64,000 nt of DNA from Thiolinea disciformis DSM 14473. GTDB lineage: Bacteria; Pseudomonadota; Gammaproteobacteria; Thiotrichales; Thiotrichaceae. Made by a program: the position numbers and the translations under genes. The stretch lies in contig NZ_AQVE01000014.1 in assembly GCF_000371925.1 (NCBI RefSeq), positions 33,134-97,133 of the forward strand, read 5' to 3'. Positions 46,144 through 55,201 of the stretch are shown here, piece after piece. The first letter of the stretch is position 1. Each line of letters opens with the position of its first letter. Below the pieces are notes generated by a model. It was not told the DNA's origin, did no database searches, and worked only from the letters and a program-made list of their open reading frames with translations.

Positions 46144-46407
46144 GCGCTAATCCTGCTGCTACCTTGTATCCTGAGACTTGTTCGTTTTGGCTCTTATCTA
46201 ATCACTCTCAGTAAATCCACTGACTACTGACACAGGGCTAAGCACTTTTCTTATAAGTGAATGATTAATTCCTGCGTTTTGTACTAAATTTCAGCAATTT
46301 GCGAATTGAACTATTCCTACCTAGGATCATCTGTTATATCAGAGAAAAATTTCTCTCGCAGCGCTAGTTTGCGTGTTGATTCAATAAATCAGTTAGGGAT
46401 GAGTGTC

Positions 46408-47109
46408 ATGGCTAAATTGGTTGTTCGCCAAGCAGTAGAATCACCTTGGTATAAACGTTATTTACCGCACTGGCCTTATTTAACAGCAACTGGCTTGGGT
46501 AGTTTGGTATTACTAGGTTTTTTATGGTCAGCCACCGAACCATCAACGCGGCTTAGCGCGACCACCAATCCCCTAACGATGCCGGTCGTTACTAGCGCTC
46601 AACATACTGCGAATCAAGCTGATTATTTGGCAAAAAATCAGGCATTTATGCAACTCGTGCAGCAATATGATCGCCTTGCAGCACAAGGACGAGATGACTA
46701 TGAGTTACACAATGCTTTAGATTATCAGTCTCAAGCTATTGTCCAAGCACTGCAAGGCTTGGAGGAGCTATTGCCTAGTTTGGGTTTGAATAATAGCGAA
46801 TGGCAGCAGAATAAAAATCGACAGGTTTATTTGAAAGATTATTGGCAAGCAAAACAGCACTTTCACCATTTGCGTGTGAGTAGTTTGCGCCCTGAACAAA
46901 AGCCTTCAAGCAGCTCGCCAGAACAGACAACACCGGCTGTTTTACACACGCCCAAAGCCGATATTCCTTTGCAGGCTCAGGCTGAGAATGTAGGGCCTGA
47001 GCTACAAAAAACTGCTAATAAAACACATTTTGCTACGCCACCAGCGGGTGTAGACCTTCCTGCTGATTTTTGCCAATTAGGTCAGGCAGGAACGTGTAAA
47101 GCCGAATAA
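46408..47109 (+). CDS. hypothetical single-pass membrane protein
   Basis: A protein of about 233 residues, not recognised. One hydrophobic helix lies near the N-terminus (YLTATGLGSLVLLGFLW, about 26-42), then a glutamine-rich, probably helical periplasmic region (about 60-170) and a proline/serine-rich tail with two cysteines in CQLGQAGTC. I chose the ATG at 46408 because AGGG lies at good spacing; ATG 46399 or upstream TTG codons are possible. It is convergent with the aromatic-rich secreted protein, 9 bp away. Confidence 0.55.
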   Translation: MAKLVVRQAVESPWYKRYLPHWPYLTATGLGSLVLLGFLWSATEPSTRLSATTNPLTMPVVTSAQHTANQADYLAKNQAFMQLVQQYDRLAAQGRDDYELHNALDYQSQAIVQALQGLEELLPSLGLNNSEWQQNKNRQVYLKDYWQAKQHFHHLRVSSLRPEQKPSSSSPEQTTPAVLHTPKADIPLQAQAENVGPELQKTANKTHFATPPAGVDLPADFCQLGQAGTCKAE

Positions 47110-47118
47110 CGCAGATAA

Positions 47119-47730
47119 CTACTGCGCTGGTTTCTGGCCAGCGGGCGCAGGCGTTTCCATAGTTTCTGCAGGTACATCGGTAGCACTGGGAAATACAGCA
47201 CCATTACTATTGGTGCTAGCGGGTGCAGCTACTTGCGGATTTCCCATCATCTGAGCACTGGGCGTCGGTGGTGTAATAGGTGTTGGGTTTAACATAGCCG
47301 GTGGCATCATGTTGGGTACAGGTGTTGGAGGCATAGTCGATTCAGGTGGTGCTGGTATAGGTGGCATATTCATGGGGGCTGACTGATACCACATATAGGA
47401 GGGCGGTTGCCCCGGCTGTTGATTCCAGTAATACATCTGGCTCCAACTGTTATAGGGTTGATTGGAATAGCTATAACCCATCCATGGCATATAACCCATG
47501 TTTCCATAAGGCATATTGCCCCAACTCATACTGGGATTGTAACCCCAGCTACCACTATTCCACGAAGGCTGAAAGCCCCAACTCATATTAGGGCCAGTGC
47601 TCCAAGAAGGGCCACTTCCCCAATTCATATTAGGCGTGCTCCAATTGAAGTTGGGTGTGAAATTAAAAGCATGTGCAGCGCTAGCGCTTATTAAGCTTAA
47701 TCCCAATGCCATCCATGTGAGTTTTTTCAT
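47119..47730 (-). CDS. secreted Trp/Asn/Met/Pro-rich protein, candidate sulfur-globule envelope protein
   Basis: A 203-residue protein with a signal peptide (MKKLTWMALGLSLISASAAHA). Mature residues about 22-105 are a degenerate repeat rich in N-W-S-G-P-M-Y (GSGPSWSTGPNMSWGF, then NPSMSWGNMPYGNMGYMPW). The remainder is proline/methionine-rich. No cysteine is present after the signal. Low-complexity, aromatic- and glycine-rich secreted proteins of this kind coat sulfur globules in purple sulfur bacteria; that role here is inference. A similar gene lies 27 bp upstream in the same direction. GAGGGATGAG precedes the ATG. Confidence 0.65.
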   Translation of the reverse strand: MKKLTWMALGLSLISASAAHAFNFTPNFNWSTPNMNWGSGPSWSTGPNMSWGFQPSWNSGSWGYNPSMSWGNMPYGNMGYMPWMGYSYSNQPYNSWSQMYYWNQQPGQPPSYMWYQSAPMNMPPIPAPPESTMPPTPVPNMMPPAMLNPTPITPPTPSAQMMGNPQVAAPASTNSNGAVFPSATDVPAETMETPAPAGQKPAQ

Positions 47731-47757
47731 GGTCTCATCCCTCAGAATCTAATCGTA

Positions 47758-48207
47758 TTACTGTGTGTTAGTTGCAGGGCCAGGAGCCGTGGTTAAGGGG
47801 GCTGGCGCTGGCATTGGTGCAGGCATAGGCGCTGCGCCATAAGGCAGCATGGGCTGTGGGTAAGGCATCGGTGCATAGCCATAAGGCATCGCGCCATAAG
47901 GATTATTACCAAAGAAAGGCATAGTGCCACCGAAATTGCTGCCATTTCCGAAGGGGAAGTTACCGCCAAAATTGGAACCGTTACCAAAGAAAGGCATGTT
48001 CCAACCACCATTGTTATCATCGTTGTTGAAACTGTCAGACATCTCCTGCATCCAGTACATAGGTGTCCATTCAGGCCAATCATTGGCGTCCCAATACGGC
48101 CCATAAGGCCCCATTTTCCACTCGCCATTATTGCCACCCCCAAAGAAATCAGCACTCGCTACGGAGGATAAGGCTAATAAACTAAGGCCGACTAAAAATT
48201 TTTTCAT
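47758..48207 (-). CDS. secreted Gly/Asn/Phe/Pro-rich protein, candidate sulfur-globule envelope protein
   Basis: A 149-residue protein starting at the ATG at 48207 (MKKFLVGLSLLALSSVASA signal, CAGGAGCG upstream); the longer frame from 48249 is unlikely. The mature part begins DFFGGGNNGEW, contains WPEWTPMYWMQEM, then FFGNGSNFGG-type repeats and a Pro/Ala/Met-rich tail with repeated APMP units. No cysteine follows the signal. Composition and size recall small sulfur-globule proteins (SgpA/B/C type), but family membership cannot be proved by eye. It is paired with the similar gene at 47119. Confidence 0.68.
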   Translation of the reverse strand: MKKFLVGLSLLALSSVASADFFGGGNNGEWKMGPYGPYWDANDWPEWTPMYWMQEMSDSFNNDDNNGGWNMPFFGNGSNFGGNFPFGNGSNFGGTMPFFGNNPYGAMPYGYAPMPYPQPMLPYGAAPMPAPMPAPAPLTTAPGPATNTQ

Positions 48208-48291
48208 GATACACGCTCCTGATGCGGAATGAGACATATGCATTACCATGTATTCAATATATCAGTATATTCTAATATTGTCAATTGAATA

Positions 48292-48873
48292 TTAGTAACG
48301 ATGCCAGCCATCTTCGGTGACTACGGCATCTAAAGCTATATCCCAACTAGCACGCTCTAGCTGGCTAACTCGCTGAAATTGATAAGCAAATCCGACTAAC
48401 AGGGGACGCTTAAAACGCCGTTTTTGCTTAAAAGCAAAGCTCCGATCGTAAAATCCCCCTCCCATACCAAGTCGTGTGCCCTGCTCATCAAACGCTACTA
48501 AGGGCATAAGAACTATGTCCAAGGATTTAGCGGCTATGGCCTGTTTGTAGCGCGGCCAAGGCTCAGGAATATGAAAGCGGTTGGTTTGAAAGCGAGTATA
48601 CTTCGTCCAGCGTACAAACAGTAAAGGGCTAGCCAAGCGTCGTACGATAGGTAAATACAAGCGTTGCTGGGGCAATGCGAGGGTCTTTAATTGGAGGGGG
48701 CTGATTTCACCACGTACGGGCCAATAAAGGGCTATTAAGCGCGCACTACGGATACGGGGTTGATTAAGCAAATGTCGCAGGGCTTGTTGGGAATGATTGG
48801 CTTGCTGTAACGAAGATAGGGCAGAGCGACGGCGCTTTAATTCCTGACGTAATAGTTTTTTATTGGGCAACAT
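48292..48873 (-). CDS. 5-formyltetrahydrofolate cyclo-ligase
   Basis: A 193-residue enzyme that converts 5-formyl-THF to 5,10-methenyl-THF with ATP, returning folate to the one-carbon pool. The N-terminal KKLLRQELKRRRSALS and the signature LGMGGGFYDRSFAF (about residues 133-146) are clear; WDIALDAVVTEDGW ends the protein. It corresponds to YgfA/Fau of E. coli. It starts 18 bp after the FHA gene and is probably co-transcribed with it. I saw no 6S RNA, which often precedes this gene. Confidence 0.9.
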   Translation of the reverse strand: MLPNKKLLRQELKRRRSALSSLQQANHSQQALRHLLNQPRIRSARLIALYWPVRGEISPLQLKTLALPQQRLYLPIVRRLASPLLFVRWTKYTRFQTNRFHIPEPWPRYKQAIAAKSLDIVLMPLVAFDEQGTRLGMGGGFYDRSFAFKQKRRFKRPLLVGFAYQFQRVSQLERASWDIALDAVVTEDGWHRY

Positions 48874-48891
48874 AGTCCAATCATAAGAGGT

Positions 48892-49494
48892 TTAAACCAG
48901 TAGCGTATCGGTTTTTGGTACTTCACGAAAGCGTAGACTCAGTTCACCCACCTTAAAAGTATAGCCGTGCTCTAGGTTGGTGCTGGATTGTTCACCCTTG
49001 CTATTCACCGTTTTTAGTAAAAAATGCCCTTGGGCAGAGCGCTCAATAATCACGGCACTCCCATTACTGGACTGACCTAAAGTCATACGATCTTTATTGA
49101 GTGGCAGGATTTGGCCTTGTTTTCGACCGCTGAGAATTTCTAATTGTGCGATTTTGAGGGTGTTTAGTTTAAGGTCTGCAGATTGGTTATTGGGGGCAGG
49201 TGCTGGGGTGGATGATTGGAAGAGGAGGGTATAAATACCAATTAACATCACATCATCATGATGCAACAAATGGCGCTCACAAGGCAGGTTATTAATTAAC
49301 ACTTTATTAGTGCTGCCTAGATCCTCCAAAAAGCAATCCTCGCCTGCGACGACAATGCGTGCATGTTGGCTACTGACCGTGCGATCTTGTAGCTGTACAT
49401 CACAATTGGCGGCGCGGCCAATGGTGTAGCAAGGCCTAGTGAGTTTGATGCGCTTTAGGACTTGATTACTTAAGCTAATGGTTAGTTGTGCCAT
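48892..49494 (-). CDS. FHA-domain protein (tandem FHA)
   Basis: A 200-residue cytoplasmic protein. The N-terminal FHA domain is complete: YTIGRAANCDVQLQD, then VSSQHARI and DLGSTNKVLIN, the phosphothreonine-binding loops. The second half (from about residue 118) resembles a degenerate FHA fold (RMTLGQSSNGSAVIIE) without the SxxH loop. FHA proteins scaffold Ser/Thr-kinase signalling or secretion control; no kinase is nearby, so the partner is unknown. AGGAAATT precedes the ATG. Confidence 0.85.
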   Translation of the reverse strand: MAQLTISLSNQVLKRIKLTRPCYTIGRAANCDVQLQDRTVSSQHARIVVAGEDCFLEDLGSTNKVLINNLPCERHLLHHDDVMLIGIYTLLFQSSTPAPAPNNQSADLKLNTLKIAQLEILSGRKQGQILPLNKDRMTLGQSSNGSAVIIERSAQGHFLLKTVNSKGEQSSTNLEHGYTFKVGELSLRFREVPKTDTLLV

Positions 49495-49620
49495 AATTTC
49501 CTAACAAAGGCCTAGGGCTGTGCTTTTTATAGTTGTATTTGCGTCAAAGAGGCAACAGTGCCAGACTGAGAGTCTGTGTTGCGAGCCTCATCCTAAAGTT
49601 GTAAGCATAAACCAAATACT

Positions 49621-50460
49621 ATGTTAAAACGAAAATTTACTGACAAGCTGATAAAGCCCAGTTCTTTACAGCAACTTGTCCCTGCCAAACGCCGTTCGAA
49701 TTTAGCGGTGATGAGTGATTTGCAGCGTTGGTATAGCACGCGCCAAGGTGCTTATGCGTTAGCTGAGGTGCAGCAAGTGATTCAACGCATGACGGCGGAT
49801 GTGTTTGGTTATTATGCGCTGGAAATCGGTTGGCTTAATGAGCAATGCGAGTTTTTGAAGGAGTCACGGATTAGTCGGCATTGGCGTATGCCGGCTAGTA
49901 ATAGTGAGCTGGCTTATGCGGATTTGGTTGCTGACCCTGAAGCCTTACCCATAGGCTTTGATATGGTGGATTTAGTCGTTGGCTTTCATGTGTTGGAATA
50001 TGCCTATTCCCCCCATCAAGTATTACGCGAAATTGATCGCATTTTGATGCCTGAAGGGCATTGTATTTTAGTGGCATTTAATCCCTTTAGTATGCGCGGT
50101 TTGAATTTATCGTGGAAGCGCTTACGCTCTGATGTGGGTGCAGGGCCTTCTTCACCGGCCGTTTATACTAATTCACGGATTCGTGACTGGTTTGATTTAT
50201 TGGGTTTTGAGCATTTAGAAACGCAACAAATTGGTTTTCGTCCACGCTTGAACCAAGGCTTATTCCAACGTAGTACTTGGTTAGAAGAGCTAGGTGGGCG
50301 TTATCAACCGGCGCTCGGTAATTTACAGGTGATTCATGTTCGCAAGCAAGTGATGCGTCCGATCCGTAGTAAACCGCGTTTTCGTGCGCGTCCTTTGCTG
50401 CAGCCCAGTATTGTGGTGAATTCTACACCATCGCGTTTACGTCATCTGAAGGTGCGCTAG
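49621..50460 (+). CDS. class I SAM-dependent methyltransferase
   Basis: A 279-residue protein of the methyltransferase family that sits upstream of rnhA-dnaQ in many gammaproteobacteria. The Methyltransf_11-like core is visible: [43 protein letters not shown] (read as two motifs), and [13 protein letters not shown]. The usual GxGxG motif I is degenerate. The substrate is unknown to me. The C-terminus is arginine-rich and basic. Its stop overlaps the GTG of rnhA, so the genes are coupled. No clear Shine-Dalgarno. Confidence 0.8.
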   Translation: MLKRKFTDKLIKPSSLQQLVPAKRRSNLAVMSDLQRWYSTRQGAYALAEVQQVIQRMTADVFGYYALEIGWLNEQCEFLKESRISRHWRMPASNSELAYADLVADPEALPIGFDMVDLVVGFHVLEYAYSPHQVLREIDRILMPEGHCILVAFNPFSMRGLNLSWKRLRSDVGAGPSSPAVYTNSRIRDWFDLLGFEHLETQQIGFRPRLNQGLFQRSTWLEELGGRYQPALGNLQVIHVRKQVMRPIRSKPRFRARPLLQPSIVVNSTPSRLRHLKVR

Positions 50461-50903
50461 TGAGTCAAGTGGTTGAGTTATTTACCGACGGTGCTTGTAA
50501 AGGCAATCCTGGAGTAGGTGGTTGGGGCGTATTATTGCGCTATGGTACGACTGAGCGTGAGTTATATGGTTATCAAGCGGACACCACGAATAATCAAATG
50601 GAGTTGATGGCCGCCATTCGCGGTTTGGAGGCGCTGACACGGCCTTGCCACGTGAAGCTAACCACGGATTCTAAGTATGTCTTGCAAGGCATGACGGAGT
50701 GGATAGCCGCTTGGAAAAAAAAAGGCTGGAAAAGTGCCAACGGCCAAGCGGTTAAGAATCAAGAGTTATGGCAGCGCCTCGATCAAGCCGCGCGACCCCA
50801 TCAGATTGAATGGCAATGGGTGCGTGGGCATACGGGACATGCTGAAAATGAACGTGTGGATGCCTTGGCGAATCGCGCAATTGAAGAAAAATTTATAGGT
50901 TAA
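50460..50903 (+). CDS. rnhA: ribonuclease HI
   Basis: A 147-residue enzyme that cuts the RNA strand of RNA-DNA hybrids. All active-site residues are at E. coli positions: Asp10 ([13 protein letters not shown]), Glu48 (NNQMELMAA), Asp70 (TTDSKYV), His124 (RGHTGH) and Asp134 (ERVDALA). It starts with GTG overlapping the methyltransferase stop by one base. It lies 3 bp before dnaQ. Confidence 0.97.
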   Translation: MSQVVELFTDGACKGNPGVGGWGVLLRYGTTERELYGYQADTTNNQMELMAAIRGLEALTRPCHVKLTTDSKYVLQGMTEWIAAWKKKGWKSANGQAVKNQELWQRLDQAARPHQIEWQWVRGHTGHAENERVDALANRAIEEKFIG

Positions 50904-50906
50904 AGC

Positions 50907-51611
50907 ATGGCAAGGCAGATTATTCTCGATACCGAAACCACCGGTTTAGATCCACAAGAAGGGCATCGCTTGATTGAGATTGGGTGTGTAGAAATGGTGG
51001 ATCGGCGTTTGACCGGCCGTAATTTTCATTTTTACTTGCAACCTGACCGTGAGATTGATGTGGAAGCGATTCAAGTGCACGGCATCACCAATGAGTTTCT
51101 AGCGGATAAACCGCACTTTGAAGATATTGTCGATGATCTGATTGCTTATCTGCGCGGTGCGGAACTGATTATTCACAATGCTCCCTTCGATATTGGTTTC
51201 TTAAATCACGAATTAAATCGCACTAAGCGCGGTTTTAAACCCATTACCGAATATTGTAGTGTCATTGACACATTGGTAATGGCACGGCAAATGTACCCTG
51301 GCCAGCGCAATAGCTTGGATGCACTTTGTAAGCGTTATTCGATTGACAATGCTCATCGAACCTTGCACGGTGCTTTGCTGGACTCTGAAATTTTAGCAGA
51401 TGTTTATCTGGCTATGACAGGCGGGCAGGTTAGTTTAATGCTCGGTTCAAGCCAAGAAGACGATGCACAGCAGGGGAGTGGCGAAATTCGCCGCCTCACG
51501 ATTAATGCGAGTGCCTTACGTGTCATTCGAGCAAATGATACAGAAACCGCCGCACACATCGAGCGCTTAGCCGCCATTGAAAAAACTGCGGGTCGTTGTT
51601 TGTGGCAGTGA
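50907..51611 (+). CDS. dnaQ: DNA polymerase III epsilon subunit
   Basis: A 234-residue 3'-5' proofreading exonuclease of the DEDDh family. ExoI: ILDTETTGLDP; ExoII: HNAPFDIGFLNHEL; ExoIII: HRTLHGALLDSEILADVY, with the histidine and last aspartate. The C-terminal 40 residues should bind the polymerase alpha subunit. Coupled to rnhA, as in most gammaproteobacteria, though there often divergent. Confidence 0.96.
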   Translation: MARQIILDTETTGLDPQEGHRLIEIGCVEMVDRRLTGRNFHFYLQPDREIDVEAIQVHGITNEFLADKPHFEDIVDDLIAYLRGAELIIHNAPFDIGFLNHELNRTKRGFKPITEYCSVIDTLVMARQMYPGQRNSLDALCKRYSIDNAHRTLHGALLDSEILADVYLAMTGGQVSLMLGSSQEDDAQQGSGEIRRLTINASALRVIRANDTETAAHIERLAAIEKTAGRCLWQ

Positions 51612-51784
51612 TTTGATATGCGAAGGCGTGTGCCTGAGTTTGCTTAAGGCAAGCAGGTTCTGATCAGGTAGCTTGTGAATGTTTTAAACAAACGCCACCG
51701 TAAAGCTTTGACGCGGACTTTGCCACGATAACACTTGGAATTCCAAATAGGTTTACCAAGTTGTTCAAAGGGAAGCATTCGTGT

Positions 51785-52699
51785 TTACACCTCACCCAGT
51801 GCGCTCTTAACTAGTGCTATTTTCACAAAACTAATTAACTGTTTAAGCTCAGGTGAGATAATGCGACTGGCAGTGATCGCATACAAAGGCCATTGTGGGG
51901 TAGCTTCATGGGCTAGTACTTGCACTAGCGTTTTTTGCTCAACACTTGATTGAACAATGTGACTAGGCAAGAGTGCAATCCCTAAACCGCGTTCGGCAAG
52001 GGTTCGCAATAGCCCCACACTATTAGCCGCAAAAGCACATTGACCCGGTGCAGACTGCCAATGTTGAGTACCGACTGCCCATGCCATGAATCCTTGTGAG
52101 GTTTGCAAATTTAGGCAGTGATGATGTTCCAAATCACTGCTTTTTGTGATTTTAGAATGGTTTGCTAAGTACTTTGGTGCTGCATATAAACCACTGGCAA
52201 TGCTACCAATTTTACGAGCAATCACGCGTTCATCCATTGGCTTACCAATCCGAAAAGCTAAATCAATCGGGTCACGATACAAATCCACTGCTCGTGCCGA
52301 CAAATCAAAATCAATCCGTAAACCCGAACGTTGTGAGGCATAATCCGCAATAATCGGCCCCAAAATTTCCACACCTAAATCTACAGGCATCGCAATGCGA
52401 ATTTTGCTTTGTTGCGCATGGCTGGAGGCAAGTTGATGTTGCGCACGTTCCGCAGCAGCCAGCACTTCTAAACAGCGCTGATAATAGGGTTGGGCGATGG
52501 AGGTTAGTGCCACATTGCGCGTGGTACGTTGAAACAGTTGCACACCCAAGCGTTTTTCCATCTGATTAATACGCCGCGATAAAGTGGAGGGTGGCATTTC
52601 TAAACGCGTAGCAGCCCGTGCAAAACTTTGCGTTTTGGCAACTTCTACAAATAGCGCAATATCAGCGAGGGTTTCCCATGATTCTTTCATTTTTGGCAT
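51785..52699 (-). CDS. LysR-family transcriptional regulator
   Basis: A regulator of about 304 residues. I start it at 52699 (MPKMKESWETLADIALFVEV), with GGAAG 7 bases ahead; the frame opens as far up as 52804 without good support. The N-terminal helix-turn-helix (SFARAATRLEMPPSTLSRRINQMEKRLG) is standard and is followed by an effector domain like the LysR group near DsdC/PecT types. It is divergent from the secreted SnoaL-like gene, which it probably controls through the shared gap. The inducer is unknown. Confidence 0.9.
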   Translation of the reverse strand: MPKMKESWETLADIALFVEVAKTQSFARAATRLEMPPSTLSRRINQMEKRLGVQLFQRTTRNVALTSIAQPYYQRCLEVLAAAERAQHQLASSHAQQSKIRIAMPVDLGVEILGPIIADYASQRSGLRIDFDLSARAVDLYRDPIDLAFRIGKPMDERVIARKIGSIASGLYAAPKYLANHSKITKSSDLEHHHCLNLQTSQGFMAWAVGTQHWQSAPGQCAFAANSVGLLRTLAERGLGIALLPSHIVQSSVEQKTLVQVLAHEATPQWPLYAITASRIISPELKQLISFVKIALVKSALGEV

Positions 52700-52730
52700 T
52701 GTATCTTCCATAAATGGGTTTCTCAAGCCA

Positions 52731-52749
52731 ATAGCATTCAGGCTATGCT
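52731..52749. promoter_or_regulatory. candidate LysR operator
   Basis: Overlapping palindromes ATAGC-N6-GCTAT (52731-52746) and AGCAT-N7-ATGCT (52733-52749) in the gap between the LysR gene and the divergent secreted-protein gene. Size and placement suit a LysR binding site. Confidence 0.45.
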
Positions 52750-52781
52750 CTGGGGCACTTAAACTTTTTAGGAAAAGACCA

Positions 52782-53264
52782 ATGAAACTACGTTTAGCGC
52801 ACACAGCAGTATTGCTATTAAGTTTATGGACAGCACACAGTTATGCAGCCGATGCAGAGGCAGATGTGAATGCTTTAGTCCAAAAACATTACAGTGCCTA
52901 TAGTGCTGGTAGTGATCCCGCAGCCATTCTTGCTCAAAGTACGGCCAATAATTGGCAAAATTGCGGCGCAAATGGTGAAGTTTGCCAAACCCGTGATGAG
53001 TTAGTAGGTGCACTGAATGGTTTGTTTAAACTCATTCCTGATCTGAAATGGGAAGTACTAGAAACCATCAATACGGGCGACAAAATTGTAGTGCGTGGTC
53101 AAGGCTCAGGTACACCTACGGGTGATTTTATGGGTGTACCGAAAACAGGTAAGAGTTTTAAAATTATGTCGATTGATATTCATACCCTGAAAGACGGCAA
53201 ATTGGCTCATACCTATCATTTAGAAGATTGGGGTACTGCTTTAAAACAATTATCGGGTCACTGA
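52782..53264 (+). CDS. secreted SnoaL-like (NTF2-fold) protein
   Basis: A 160-residue protein starting at the ATG at 52782 (MKLRLAHTAVLLLSLWTAHSYA signal, AGGAAAAG upstream); the longer frame from 52584 overlaps the LysR gene. The mature domain has the SnoaL/ester-cyclase pattern (AYSAGSDPAAIL, VVRGQGSGTPTGDFMG, SIDIHTLKDGKLAHTYHLED). The family includes polyketide cyclases and many proteins of unknown role; the periplasmic location is unusual. Probably regulated by the divergent LysR protein. Confidence 0.78.
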   Translation: MKLRLAHTAVLLLSLWTAHSYAADAEADVNALVQKHYSAYSAGSDPAAILAQSTANNWQNCGANGEVCQTRDELVGALNGLFKLIPDLKWEVLETINTGDKIVVRGQGSGTPTGDFMGVPKTGKSFKIMSIDIHTLKDGKLAHTYHLEDWGTALKQLSGH

Positions 53265-53336
53265 GGATAGGGTTATGGAAAAATCCATAGAAACCTGCTT
53301 TATCAACACGCTAGTACTTTAGTGCTGAGAGTGTAG

Positions 53337-53359
53337 AGCACTGAGCTAAGCTCAGTGCT
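53337..53359. repeat. perfect inverted repeat downstream of the SnoaL-like gene
   Basis: AGCACTGAGCT-a-AGCTCAGTGCT, two 11-nt arms around one base. No T-tract follows. It may end the upstream transcript or act as an operator, since an extended -10 (TGC-TACAAT, 53367-53375) for the next gene starts 8 bases later. Confidence 0.6.
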
Positions 53360-53413
53360 TGCACTATGCTACAATCCTGCTAAGCCCAATCAGTCGGATA
53401 GTAGGATCACTCC

Positions 53414-55201
53414 ATGCTCAAACTGCCATATGGTATTAGTAATTTTATTGCCATCCGCAAGGAGCATTATGTCTACCTTGACCGTACCCCATTTATCCCT
53501 ACCCTAGAGCAAGCAGGAAAACAACTGCTATTCCTACGTCCGCGCCGTTTTGGTAAGTCTTTGCTGCTGTCTATGCTGAATAGCTATTACGACATTAAGC
53601 AAGCAGATCAATTTGCAAGCTTGTTTGGTGATTTAGCCATCGGGCAAAACCCGACTTCTGAGCAGAATCAATACTTGATTCTGCATTGGGATTTTTCTGC
53701 TGTTTCGCCACAAGGTGATGTGGAACAGATTAAACGTAGCTTGTTTGCCCATCTCAATCGCTCGATTGAACTATTCGCAGCTACTTATCAAGGCTATTTA
53801 ACACTTCCCATCCATAATGACTTGAATGATGGTATTACTGCTTTTGAGTCTTTACTTAATGCGGTCAGTCATAGTGGTTATCAACTGTATTTACTGATTG
53901 ATGAATACGATAACTTCGCCAATGAAATTCTGATGCATAATCAAGGTGATAAGGTGCGCTACTCTGCACTATTGGAAGGGGAAGGCATTCTCAAATCATT
54001 ATTCAAAGTGATTAAGGCGCGTGCCTCACAAGGCAGTATTGCACGAGTATTTATCACTGGGGTTTCACCTGTGGTGATGAGTGATATGACCAGTGGTTAT
54101 AATGTGTCTAAGAATATTTCTTTAGAAGATGAGTTCAATATTTTATGCGGTATGACTGAAACAGAATTAAATACTTTAGTAAAACCTGTATTACATACCT
54201 GTCAAAAAGAAGCAGCACAGCCATCGGTCATGGACACTTTGCGCCAGTTTTACAATGGTTATCGCTTTAGCTATGACCTGAATGCTCCGCGTATTTATAA
54301 CCCCATTCTGTGTTTTCATTTCCTACAAGCCTATCAAAAAAGCTGTGCTGCCCCACGGCAAATGCTGGATGGCAATCTGGCGATGGATAAAGGACGAATT
54401 CGTTATATTGCGGGTTTGGCAGGTGGGCAAGCGGTGATTGATCGACTGTTAGATGAAGAAAATCCCAGTACCTTAAATGAGTTAGCCAGTGATTTTGGCA
54501 TTGGTAATTTAGAGCGTGTGCAGCAAGATGCGGATTATATGCTGTCGCTATTATATTACTTTGGCGTGGTGACTTTAGACGGTGTGAATGAGGTTGGGCG
54601 TTTGTCCTTGAAAATACCGAATCTGGTGGTACGTGGTTTGTATTTAGAAGAACTTAAACGTCATGCATTACCTGATATTCGCACCGAGAAAACCGCACAG
54701 GCTATCGCAGAACAATTTTATCAAGATGCTAACGTACAAGCACTGGCTGACTTCATGGAGCAGAAATATTTCAAAGTGTTCAGCAATCGTGATTACCGCT
54801 GGAGTAATGAGCTGACCATTAAAACTGCATTTGCCAGCTTATTGTATAATGATCTGTACTACATCATGGACTCCGAAACCGCGTTAGCGCGGCGTTATAC
54901 CGATCTGATTATGATCATTCGCCCCAATATGCGTCAGTACCGAGGCTTGCAGGACATTATCTTTGAATTTAAGTATTTAAGCCTGAGTGAGTTAAACCTG
55001 ACAGGCGAGCAATTAAAGAACTTATCTCGTGAAGCTTTAGCACAGCTCCCTGTGGTACAAGCCGCATTACAAGATGCTTTACGCCAATTAACCCATTATC
55101 GCCAAGTACTCACGGAGAAATATCAAGAGCCTGAGCGTTTACATGCCTTAGCAGTAGTGGCGCTGGGGTTTGAGCGTGTGGTGTGGCAGGTGGTAAACTA
55201 A
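53414..55201 (+). CDS. AAA-ATPase_like / PD-(D/E)XK nuclease family protein
   Basis: A 595-residue second member of the PF09820/PF08011 family. YVYLDRTPFIPTLEQ is followed by P-loop RPRRFGKSLLLSML (about residue 45) and Walker B-like YLLIDEYDNFANE (about 160). The C-terminal nuclease-like core has DLIMIIRP and IIFEFKYLSL (D...ExK). Overall similar to the 17591 gene but clearly diverged and longer, so not a recent copy. AGGATCACTCC lies before the ATG and an extended -10 about 40 bp upstream. Its function is unknown; the P-loop lacks the canonical first glycine. Confidence 0.85.
   Translation: MLKLPYGISNFIAIRKEHYVYLDRTPFIPTLEQAGKQLLFLRPRRFGKSLLLSMLNSYYDIKQADQFASLFGDLAIGQNPTSEQNQYLILHWDFSAVSPQGDVEQIKRSLFAHLNRSIELFAATYQGYLTLPIHNDLNDGITAFESLLNAVSHSGYQLYLLIDEYDNFANEILMHNQGDKVRYSALLEGEGILKSLFKVIKARASQGSIARVFITGVSPVVMSDMTSGYNVSKNISLEDEFNILCGMTETELNTLVKPVLHTCQKEAAQPSVMDTLRQFYNGYRFSYDLNAPRIYNPILCFHFLQAYQKSCAAPRQMLDGNLAMDKGRIRYIAGLAGGQAVIDRLLDEENPSTLNELASDFGIGNLERVQQDADYMLSLLYYFGVVTLDGVNEVGRLSLKIPNLVVRGLYLEELKRHALPDIRTEKTAQAIAEQFYQDANVQALADFMEQKYFKVFSNRDYRWSNELTIKTAFASLLYNDLYYIMDSETALARRYTDLIMIIRPNMRQYRGLQDIIFEFKYLSLSELNLTGEQLKNLSREALAQLPVVQAALQDALRQLTHYRQVLTEKYQEPERLHALAVVALGFERVVWQVVN

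Noticed and set aside
47361..47694. Plus-strand frames opposite the aromatic-rich secreted protein
   Set aside because: Shadows of the low-complexity repeat on the other strand; the minus-strand frame has a proper signal peptide and ribosome site.
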